Source: Purshia tridentata
Taxonomy: Eukaryota; Streptophyta; Magnoliopsida; Rosales; Rosaceae
DNA: 24,365 bases
Direction: 5' to 3'
Assembly: GCA_003254885.1 (NCBI GenBank)
Contig: QANT01000946.1
Coordinates: forward strand, 1 to 24,365
Both the position numbers and the translations under genes were made by a program. Below the pieces are notes generated by a model. It was not told the origin of the DNA. It did not search any database and saw nothing but the letters and a program-made list of their open reading frames with translations. Each line of letters opens with the position of its first letter. Position 1 is the first letter of the stretch. Of this stretch, positions 1 through 9,800 are shown in pieces.

Positions 1-310
1 AAAAAAAAACCGTAAATAAAAGTAAAAAAAGTCATAATTAAAAGTAAAAAAAGCAAGTGAACGCATTCTTGTTTTACCAAAAAAAAAATTAAAATGTACT
101 TTTAGCACCATATCTATTTTGTTCATTATACATAGTCACAGCACTTCTACATCAAAATTTACAAAACATTGTATTACTACTTTTAAGATTCACAGCACTT
201 TTAAAAACACAGTTTACCAAACATTTAACTGTTTTACCTCACAGCAGTTTTTTCTCACCGCACAGCTATAGCAACTTTTTCTCACCACACAGCAATCCCA
301 AACTGGCCCC
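1..310. mobile_element. Probable hAT-type non-autonomous element, one terminus (partial)
   Basis: AT-rich DNA with many subterminal copies of a CACAGCA-like motif (about 139, 192, 242, 262, 287), ending near 310 with CACAGCAATCCCAAACTGG. Read from the other strand this end is CCAGTTTGGGATTGCTGTG, the style of terminus common in plant hAT MITEs. The other end lies outside the window, so neither the matching terminal repeat nor an 8-bp target duplication can be checked. No coding sequence is visible. Confidence 0.35.
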
Positions 311-399
311 ACTTTTTGTGACTTATCCTACTTTTCACAAGCATATGTATTTTACAAATTATCACAAACCCAACTTATTAACCTATATAAGTTAAAATC

Positions 400-744
400 T
401 GTCTTTCAAATATAATGGAACATCTCTTTTTCTTAAGACTGAAATAAAAGATTATTTTGTTGGAACACAAGAACTATTTCATTACGAATTAAGACATAAG
501 AATCTTCGCAATTCTGGAATGAATCAATGGACAAATTGGTTAAGGAGTCATTATCAATATGATGTATCTCAGATCAGATGGTCTAGATTAGTACCACAAA
601 AAGGGCAAAATATATTCAATCAACACCGTATGGTTCAAAATAAAGATTTATGTGATTCATATATCAATTAATTCACTACGAAAAACAACAAATTTTTGAA
701 ACGGATTCATTACTGAATCAAAAGGATAGTTTTAAAAAACAATA
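400..744 (+). pseudogene. ycf1: Nuclear insertion of plastid ycf1 (Tic214), 5' segment
   Basis: Translation on the plus strand in pieces of frame reads like the middle of plastid Ycf1/Tic214: [18 protein letters not shown], then [18 protein letters not shown], then [18 protein letters not shown] and QKDSFKKQY. The frame is broken near 450 (in-frame TAA and a shift) and again near 660, and part of the plastid protein around 650-665 is missing, so this is a dead copy. It stops at CAATA, where a solo LTR is inserted, and continues at 1764. The left boundary is approximate. Ycf1 is normally a very large plastid-encoded inner-envelope translocon protein; only about 150 codons are present here, so this is a nuclear plastid insertion (NUPT), not a gene. 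Confidence 0.85.
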
Positions 745-1763
745 TGTTGATGCAAAAATCTGCTCGGACCTTTGCACACAACTTAAATGCGGGTGGTTGG
801 TGACGTGGCGAGTTGAGCGACCGAGCGGATGATCCGAGCGTGCCAACTGGTTGCTATCTTGGTTTCTTCCTGCACACTGAACGGAAAAGAGCACCGGTGT
901 GGTACCGGCCGGAGATACTCCGATGGCAAAGTCAGAAGAGTACAAGGAGGATGATGCAAGAAGAGCTGAAGAACACAGCAAAAGCTTGGGAAGAAGATGA
1001 AGGAAAAGAGGTAAGGTTTCTGGGTAAATGTTGCCAGAGCTTGGGCTAGTTTTCTCAGATTTCTGTCTGTCCCTTTGCCTTGTGGTTATGCTCTTACTTA
1101 TAGGCAAAGGGATTGGGATATTTAGGCTGGCTAGTAGGTATAATCATGGTTAATCATAGATCTTGGAGGCTAAGCTTGCAGGGTAGGTTTGGGTTACTGA
1201 CAAGTTTTTCATTTAATGCCAAAGGGATGTCTGCAAGTTGCATGCATTAAATGGAAAGCAAGGCAGAGTCGATGGGCCATAAATGCAAAGCGTAAAGTTA
1301 CCTTCGGAGTGTCAGGCGCAATAACTATCATCTGAGTTTGCGTTCGGCTCGGAATATGATGAGTTGAAGTTGATCAATCCGATCCGAATAGGGCTTTCAG
1401 TGGTGGTTGACCTACGAGGAAGTTCAGTATATCCAGGAAGTGTTCGGCTCGGAAGGCAGATGAATCCGATCCGAACAATGGGATGGAAGAGCTACCGAAC
1501 AGGCAGTTTGACGAAGGAAGACACTTAACTACACTCCGATCCGAGCTCAACTTTCCGATCCGAACCGATGATGAGTTCTGCAGACCTTGCCTCTGACCAT
1601 AATTCGACACAGTTGGTTCGGATCGGATCCGACAGTAAGATCCGATCCGGTGAGGTTGCTTCGATGGACCGTTGACCATGGGTCGTGGGACGGAAGTCGG
1701 ATCCGAGGTCCCACGCGTTCAGCATGTTGACCGTTGACTATAGGGAGGTGTTTTCCCCGAACA
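745..1763. mobile_element. Solo LTR of an LTR retrotransposon, inserted in the ycf1 fragment
   Basis: The 1,019-bp block begins TGTTGATG and ends CCCGAACA, giving TG...CA ends with TGTT/AACA terminal inverted bases. It is flanked by a perfect 5-bp direct repeat CAATA (740-744 and 1764-1768). Removing the block and one CAATA restores continuous ycf1 reading (...KKQYRYDL...), which proves insertion into an existing plastid fragment. No internal gag-pol domain, primer binding site or second LTR is present, so it is a solo LTR. It is less AT-rich than its flanks and contains repeated TCCGATCCGA motifs at 1378, 1465, 1535, 1554, 1618 (reverse) and 1641, plus GTTCGGCTCGGA at 1342 and 1442. Superfamily (Gypsy or Copia) and orientation are unresolved. 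Confidence 0.85.
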
Positions 1764-1886
1764 CAATATAGATACGATCTTTTAGCATATAAATCTATTA
1801 ATTATGAAGATAAGAAGTACTCTTCTATTTATGGATCACCATTACAGGTAAAACATAACCAAGAAGTTTTTTATAATTACAACACA
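1764..1886 (+). pseudogene. ycf1: Nuclear insertion of plastid ycf1, 3' segment
   Basis: Continuation of the plastid fragment after the LTR. The plus strand reads about 40 codons in the ycf1 frame: [18 protein letters not shown], then IYGSPLQV and YNYNT. Homology fades at about 1886, where the sequence turns into unrelated AT-rich DNA. The open stretch is simply an undamaged remnant; a start codon in the LTR (1734) would not give a meaningful protein. Confidence 0.85.
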
Positions 1887-2857
1887 AGTTGTTACTCCTT
1901 CACTACAAAAAATCAATCTCAATAGGGATCTCAACGAACAATGCTACAAAAGGATCTCCACAAACAAATATATTACATGCATCTCTATATATACTAAAAC
2001 CCTTGAAAAGCTTGGGAATTGGACTTTTATTTTAAAATCAAAGATCTAGTGGATCATTTGAATTGTTAATTTCTGAAAGTTTTATTTATGATTATATTAA
2101 TTAGCATTAAATGACTGTATGATTATATTACGTTGTTACATATAATTGATCTAGTTAATTTTTATTTGGTGACAGGTGGTATGATTATTCAATTGAGAAT
2201 TCCCACTTCTATAGGTCATGGCACTTTCATTGTGGTAGCCGTACGTTTTGTTCATAGTTAGCTGTAGTAGTATCAAACATGTATCGATTATCAAGTATGA
2301 ATAATTTATTATAGATTTACATGTTATGTATGACTGAGTCACAAGAGTTTTTAAAAGGCTTTTCAAAAGAAATATTTGAAGAACTTATTTTGATGATTTG
2401 AAGATTCGTAAGAAAATCATTTCTACTACGTTTTACACTAGAAAAGATTTTGTAGTTTTCAAACTAGTTAGGATTTTCTGAAAGAAAGTTATGATCGTAT
2501 GTGATAATTACCCTACTTTCTTTTTGTTCTGTATTTGTTGGACCTTTTTATAGTTACGCAGCATGGTAAATAGACGAACTTAGGACGAGAGTAAATTAAT
2601 GCTATTAACTTCCTGGTAAATTCAAATAGGGGTGCCTCTATTGCATATCCAATTTTGGAGTGCGTAACTGTACGGGGGTTCATCATGCAATGTGGAGAAG
2701 CGTACAGCATAAGAGTGTGCTACATGAAGGGTAAAAACATAAATATGCATCTCATGAAATGCCACACGTCAAGCTAAACACAAATATACTTGATTATTAA
2801 TTTTTCTTAGATTATTATTATTACATATAATCAATTAATATTAAATTAACATGCATC
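1887..2857. other. Intergenic AT-rich DNA, nothing recognised
   Basis: About 970 bp with strong AT bias. No ORF with recognisable protein content, no tRNA-like structure and no paired terminal repeats were seen. Short ORFs on both strands look random. Confidence 0.6.
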
Positions 2858-2880
2858 ATGAGTTGCCTAAAAAAAAAAAA

Positions 2881-3272
2881 ATGATTGGGTCCTCAAGTTT
2901 GAGAACCAACCTTGTCTTCAAGCCCGCTAAAAGTCATAATTTTGCCATGCCGGTTCAAAATCGGAACCGTTCAATTTTTAGATTACCTAATAAAGATCAC
3001 TTCTACAAAAAATCAACCCAATCGGAAATCATTTAGTTGTACAATTGTTAACGAATAAATATAAGGTCATAGTTAAAAGACCAAACCATGTATCTATTGG
3101 TTAACAGTTATACAATCAAACGATTTCCGATTGAGTTGATTTTTTCCAGAAATGATCTTTATTAGGTGATCTAAAAATTGAACGGTTTTGATCTTGAACC
3201 AGCATGACGGAATTATAATTTTTGACAGTCTTGAGGACAAAGTTAGTCCTCAAACTTGAGGACCTAAGCATT
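2881..3272. mobile_element. Fold-back MITE with ~172-bp inverted arms
   Basis: The left arm (2881-3052) and the right arm (3100-3272) are reverse complements over almost their whole length with scattered mismatches, around a 47-bp loop (3053-3099). Both arms share GGTCCTCAAG(T)TTGAG near the outer end, ACCGTTCAATTTTTAGAT in the middle and GTTAAC at the loop. A perfect 10-bp direct repeat AACATGCATC flanks the unit (2848-2857 and 3285-3294) and is a possible target duplication; it would make the element 2858-3284. The outermost bases do not match, partly because of a poly-A run on the left, so this boundary is tentative. There is no coding content. Mutator-like origin is an inference from the long arms and the 10-bp repeat. 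Confidence 0.8.
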
Positions 3273-3574
3273 GTCTAATAAAAAAACATGCATCCTATAT
3301 TAATTATTTAAATAAAAAAATATAGAACGAACCGATTTTTTTTTTTTTTGGCCAAGAGGACGGGACCATTCGAAAGTTGGTTTTTGGTTTCATTTTGCCA
3401 TTCCTACTGAAGTTAAAACCAAGCAGAGGACTTTGGCCCACAAAAAAAAAAAAANAAAAAAAAAAAACTAGTACTAAACTAGTAGTAAGAAAAGTACGAG
3501 TCTTCTAATTTTAAGTTTGTAAAATTTTTGTTTTTTCTTCTTGCACAAAAAAGCATGGTCATTGAAGAGCGACC
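3273..3574 (+). promoter_or_regulatory. Proximal promoter and 5' leader of the TBC gene
   Basis: About 300 bp upstream of the RabGAP start. It holds a TGGCCCA motif (3434-3440; GGCCCA site-II type, common in promoters of plant housekeeping genes) and a long poly-A tract with one undetermined base (N at 3455). No clear TATA box was found. The transcription start is not identifiable. A short upstream ORF (listed separately) lies just before the start codon. Confidence 0.4.
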
Positions 3575-3578
3575 ATGA
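3555..3578 (+). CDS. Upstream ORF of 7 codons overlapping the TBC start
   Basis: ATG at 3555 opens a frame encoding MVIEERP and ends at TGA 3576-3578. That stop overlaps the main ATG (3575-3577) in an ATGA arrangement. If transcription begins upstream of 3555, ribosomes would meet this uORF first, so it could reduce or couple translation of the RabGAP. The ATG context (AAGCATGG, G at +4, A at -3 absent) is moderate. Whether the transcript includes it is unknown. Confidence 0.35.
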   Translation: MVIEERP

Positions 3579-3813
3579 ACAACAACAGCGACCAAAGCTA
3601 CAACAGAGAAGAAGAGAATGACTCGAAGAAAGAAAGTGCAATGGATTCAAGATTCAACCAAACGCTCAGGAATGTTCAAGGGTACCAATCCTTGTTCCCA
3701 ACAATTCTTTTTCTAATTTATTTCTCATTTCTTGTTGATATTTGCTTGTGATTTTCCTCAGATTTGAAACCCCATCAAGCAATCAGATAAAATGAAAAAA
3801 GAAAAAAAAAAAN

Positions 3814-3847
<34 letters not shown>

Positions 3848-6800
3848 CCATGTAGCAAAACATAATTAGAATGGCCCTTCAATTCACACTCGCCAATGGC
3901 TCTAATCATTATGGAATTGGTCCCAATATGTGCAGTGTAGCTTTTTCTCAGTCAAATTCTACAAGTTGGTTGAGAAAATGAATATGGGTTTTATTGATTT
4001 CGATGTATCCTGTGAAATCAGTGAGAAAAATCATGTGATTTGTGAGATCTCTGTGCTTAAGTTGAATGAATTCATTAATGCTCTGTTCTGTTTGGTTGAT
4101 GGGCAAATGGGAAAATAGAAGCAATCACACTTTGAATTTAGAGTTAATAGGCGACCAGTGTAACAATATAGTTGAAAATTGGTGACAGGAGATTCAATTT
4201 TTACTGGATTTTTCTTTCTGTTTTTATGACAGCATTTTAAGTATTGGATAATCTGATTAATTATTTTTAAGATCGGAAGTATAGTTTAAATTCTGCACTA
4301 TTATTGACATTTATATTGTTCCAATAGTGCACTTTCCATCAGCTCTAGATTTTGATACTAGTTACTTACATGTGGCAGTGTCGTAGTCATAGCAGTTGGA
4401 TGAATTCTCAATGTTATCTTATGCTCATGTCACAAATTGAAGCAACCTATAGCTCTTCTGGTAGTATATCATAAGTTCTTTACATTCGGTTGTGTGCTTC
4501 AGTTGCTAAATAATTTTCTGAGCAAATTAAATGTATTGTTGATAATAGTAGTTGAATACCTATTTATTTAAGTTTTGATTATACTTTTCCTGATATCTAG
4601 GCTGCTCAAAGGGCGTAGCATACCTGGTAAAGTATTACTGACTAGGAGACCAGACCTGCCAGACCATTTAAACTTGGGAGAACCCTCTCCAAATTATGAA
4701 AGGACCCTCTCATACAGTAATGCTGAAACAAGTGATCGCAGGGACAAGGCACTAGAGGTTGGGGTTTCTTTTTTTAATCTGAAAATCCCAAAATCATAGC
4801 ATTTGCTATAACTGGTTATCTGAGAATATAACAACTGGGAATTTTATTTCTAAAATAGGAAGAAGTACAGAGTCCAAGCAACCCAAACAATAATGCAAAT
4901 TCAAATAACTTAAAATCATCCACATCAAATGTTGAGAATACTTCCAAAGAGACTCAAAAAGTTACCATGGGTTCTAGAGCTACTGATTCTACAAGAGTTC
5001 TGAAGTTCAAAAGGGTCCTTTCAGGGACAACAGTCATATTAGGTAACATCACTTTCTCGTTACTCCTTCCCCCCTTTCTTTCCTCTCTCCGATCTATACA
5101 TGAAAGTATGATTATGAGGTCAAATGTTTTCTCTGAGTTTCTGCTGGGTGGTGCTTAAACTTGTTAGAATGTGTCCTGGGATTTGTTTGTGGCGTTTGAG
5201 CTTTCTATTTTTGTATAATTCAATCAACATGATTAGTGGGCATCCTTATTATGCGAAATCAAATTTTTTGCTTCTTATATTTTCTTTATGATTTAGCAAT
5301 TCATTCTGGTAGCCTAGGTTACTCTTTTGATATATCTATTACCTCCACAAATTTCGGTTTGGTGCTAACTGGGCTCTGTGTTATTCTTTTCTATTCTGGT
5401 TTTTTTTTTTCAAATTAATTTTAATTGTTTGTGTAGAGAAGTTGCGTGAGTTGGCTTGGAGTGGTGTACCACCAGATATGCGACCCAATGTATGGAGGCT
5501 TCTTTTGGTAAGCTCGATAACTTGATACTTCTAAGAAGCATGATTAAAATTTTTCGATTTGTAATAAATTGTTGATCAAATATTTAACCAAAGATACTTA
5601 GCTTTTCTGGATGTTGAAAATATAGAATTATTGCCCATTGGGCTACTCGAGGAAGGATAAATTTTCAGTAGGGTCAGTATTATAAATGAACAGTATCCAC
5701 TTTGTTTGGGTTGCAAATTGTATAATAGGCTTGTGAATGCATGCTCTTCAAAGTTTCATAAGGGACGAACCCCAGAAAAGCCATAATTTTTGCATTAACC
5801 TTGTGAGACTGAGAAGAAGCGTGATTGACAGAGAAGGTGCAAGGTTCCTCTTGTGGTCCATTTGATTTAGTATGCCTTGTAATGTCTTTTTCAATTCTAT
5901 GTGTTTGTTCATTACAACCATCCATGCCTGCAGCTGAGTAATAGGTGTCAAGTGCACTCTGTGCATGTCCAATGTTCAGTCCATGCTTTGAATGAGGTTT
6001 GCACATGTGTCAATCTTTTTATTTTTATTTTTTCAGTTTTTTCTGGTAATTTTATCATGTTGTTTATAAATTTATTTTCTACAATTGAAATGGAAGTTCT
6101 AAGTAGGTATTGATGATAGCATTATGTCATTTCCCAGAAAAAGATAAAAGAAAATAAGATAGCATCATGTCTTAGAAAAGGGCCTTATTTTTTATTTTCC
6201 CTTTTAATAACCTGGGATGCCTTTATTTAGTAAATCTTGTTGCGTGTTTGAAATTAAATATGAACTGACAGGGATACGCACCGCCTAATTCAGATAGAAG
6301 GGCGGGAGTTCTAAGAAGGAAGCGCCTTGAGTATCTTGACTGTGTTTCTCAGTACTATGATGTTCCGGATACTGAGCGTTCAGATGACGAGATAAACATG
6401 CTTCGCCAGGTGTGTTAATGTTAACTGAAAGCCCATCTTACGTTGTGTTAATAAGTTCTTCCTGATATTGACCATTAGACTTATTAAACTTGTTAGATTG
6501 CTGTTGATTGCCCAAGAACCGTGCCAGATGTATCTTTTTTTCAGCATGCACAAGTCCAGAAATCCTTGGAGCGCATCCTTTACACATGGTTAAATACTAT
6601 CATTGTTCTTATTATCTTAGTCATTTATGTTTTTTTCCTTTTTTTTATGACATTTAATGTGTTCATGAGAGAAACAGAGAATGAATGCATTAATTTAGAA
6701 ATCTTTTATGAACTGAGGTTGAACAGAAGGTCTCTTCCTTGATAGTTCTCCAATGGGTCTACCAGATTTGCTCTAATCTTTGACCTGCTGACCTGCTCAT

Positions 6801-9800
6801 AAGTCCACATATGTTTGCCTTTGTCTTCTCTATTTTTTTCTCTTCATGAAATGAGTTAAGTTCCACAGAGTTGAAGTTGCTGAAGTGTTTCATGCAATTG
6901 ATTGTGGTACGCTTGTATCTAATGGACTTGCATATGCCTGAGAACAAAAGTGTAAAATCTGCTAGTGATTTGATATTAATCAGGCTGTGCTTGTTGGTAT
7001 ACCTTTTTCTTTAGTTCAAACTCGACATATTTATTGTTAATGGGTTTATCCCTTTGACTGCTGTCCAGCTAAGCTAGTTTCCTTCTTTTGCTTGATGGGT
7101 CAGCCTATTTCCAAAAAGATATGTGTTGGCTTACAAAATTGCCCTTTTGACTATCTTATTTTTTTAAGAGTGAATAATGTTTTCCGTCTCAATTGATTGA
7201 CAAATTGTTTGGGTTCAGTTTTGGATATCTTCTGGAAATTCAAAAATGAATTTTCCAATTGATTAGTCCATACCTTTTGGGATTTGCTGCAGCAATTTTT
7301 TTTTTTTACCATTTAATAAATAGGTATTATTAACAACATTGGCCAATCCATGATGTGTATGTAGTAAAATAATATATCTATTTCTTATAAATGCAGCTTG
7401 AGCACCAGCCCTAGTACATATGTATCTATGCTGCTAAAGATAATGCACTTATTAGTACATTAGCGTAACTACTTAGAATAGAATTAGATATATCAAATCT
7501 ATTTGGCACTGCAGTGTGATAGGTATATCATAAAAATAATATACCTATCAGTATATTAGCGTATCTATTAGACTAGAAATATGTATTTATTTCTATAACA
7601 ATACAAGGAAGATAGACAAAAAATTCAAGCATGTACACATGGTAACTTGGGTGAGGGTGTTTCACAGGGACGATTTGAATTATTTAGGATTTGGATTGTA
7701 TTCTATTATCAGAGTACTGGAAATATAATCCCTAAAGTTAGGGAATAAAATTCTATTTTAGTTTGAGTGGCAGATTTTGTAACTAATGGATAACTACTAG
7801 GTGTGTTTTTATCCTAGGTGGCAGGACTTTTTAAATCTGGGTCTAATCTACTAAGCAAAAAGTCAACGGCTTAAAAGTCATAATAAAAGAGTTGCATGGG
7901 TTGGGATTTAATTAACTGCTAATTTAAAGGTTTATGGTTTATCTAGTCCAGATATTTGTTTTAGTTGTGGAATTCATCCAAAGGCTCAGTAAACATTTGG
8001 GCGATTATGTTTCAGTTACAGTATAAAATATATTAGATTTAATTGCTGCATTATTGCCCAGTTACCTTGCCTTGGCCTCAAAATCCTGCCCTAGTGTGTC
8101 AATGTTGCTCTAAAGTGTCTGGTATGGTGCTATCAAGTTGATAGTGACTTGTTTAAGTTCATACATACATGGTCTCTACACTCTATTTTTAGGTTGGTTT
8201 GATGTTCTTGACACTACATTTAGAGGGCTGGGAGAATGGGCCTGATTATCATATTGTAATTGCCACTTAACTTGACATATTTGTTACATCTGCACTGTTA
8301 TTGAGTCATTTGATCAGAATGTTATAAGACTGTACATTTATTCCATGGGATTTGCATGGTAGGTCTTTAGTAGATGTGCACCATGTGTGGATGAATAGTT
8401 AGCAATGGCAAAGCTCTTCTATTCCCATGACTAGCCTCAGTTATGTGAACCCTTTTTACCTAAATGAGACCTTTAAATGATCTAATGCAGATAAAAAATT
8501 CCTGCTACCTTGATGATGTGAATTGTTCCATTTTATTTCTCTATAATTTTGGATTGTTCTAGGACATCAGCACATACTACATGCCTTCTTCCTTTCCTAA
8601 TGTTCATTATGCAATATTTAAATACCAATGTTCACTCATAGCCAACACGTATTTACACTAGCATGGTGAATTTGCCGAGCTGTTTTTGGGTTCGAATAAT
8701 TTAGCTTTTAAAAAGTTGATTGAGATATGGACTCATCATTTTGAGTTATTTGTTTTGTAAATTATTTTAACTCTTGTGATTATTAGTGATGTCTTTTCAT
8801 GTTAGTTTTTGTGATGTCTTTCAGGGCCATTAGACATCCTGCAAGTGGGTATGTTCAAGGAATAAATGATCTTGTTACTCCCTTTCTAGTTGTTTTCTTG
8901 TCAGAACACTTAGAAGGGAGTGTGGATAATTGGTCCATCTCTGATCTATCTTCCGATAAAATATCTAATATAGAGGCTGATTGCTACTGGTGCCTATCAA
9001 AGTTACTTGATGGTATGCAAGACCATTACACATTTGCTCAGCCAGGAATCCAGAGGCTTGTGTTTAAGCTAAAGGAAGTGGTTCAGCGGATTGATGGTAA
9101 CCCCATTTCTTTGCATCTAGTTGCTAACTTTTTTCCTTTATGAGATGATACTTCTATATGGACTTATAAGATTTTGGATAGTTTTGCTGAATATTCCGTA
9201 AATTATTTCCATTTCTTCCTCAACACAAAAAAAAATATCATTTTCATAATTTTCAACATGGAAGTCTGTTTGCTTTTGTCTATGCATATTAGGACCTATG
9301 GATAGCAACCAGTGGTGTGTGATCTATCAAAAAGAGTTGGTTTGTGTTTATGCATATTAGGAAGGCAACAGGCTCCAATTCCATTAGGCCAGTAGGAATA
9401 CTTCAAAAAGAGTTGGTTTTTGTTGCTGGCATGTTGTCAATAGAAAGTAAATAAAGGCTGGATGTATGAAATGATCTAGAGATAGATATGGCATGGCTTC
9501 ACATGTGGGAGCTTTGGCTGGTTAACGAATGGAATGTTCTTGAGATACCGTTCGTGCTCCACACCCGTGGATCCCTCTCTCTCATTCTGTTCTTTTCTCG
9601 TTTTGGATGCGTCAGTCATAGGGCAATACACATTGAGTCATTCGGTCACTTCCTCTTATGAGCTCCCCCTATCGCTTTTTGGGCTAACGGGGGAGGTCTA
9701 TGAGTCCATTCCCTCACTCCAACTCGTGACAAATCAAAGGAAATTTAGTACTTGTATTAAATCCTTAAAAATTTTACCAAAATCTATGCTTCATGTATTA

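Noticed and set aside
718..1107. 129-aa minus-strand ORF and the 78-aa plus-strand ORF (813-1049)
   Set aside because: Both run through the solo LTR, and the former also crosses into ycf1-derived DNA; the translations show no domain or coding character.
1374..1725. Overlapping minus-strand ORFs with repeated RIGS/SDR-type peptides
   Set aside because: They are produced by the repeated TCCGATCCGA motif of the LTR, which keeps frames open; not a protein family.
745..1763. DNA transposon with 7-bp duplication ACAATAT
   Set aside because: The same edges give TG...CA ends and a 5-bp CAATA duplication, the standard signature of an LTR, so the retrotransposon reading is preferred.
2851..3036. 61-aa ORF
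   Set aside because: Lies in one arm of the fold-back MITE; the other arm carries the same sequence inverted.
5680..6006. 108-aa minus-strand ORF and overlapping frames
   Set aside because: Inside intron 4 of the RabGAP gene, no recognisable motif, and several frames are open by chance.
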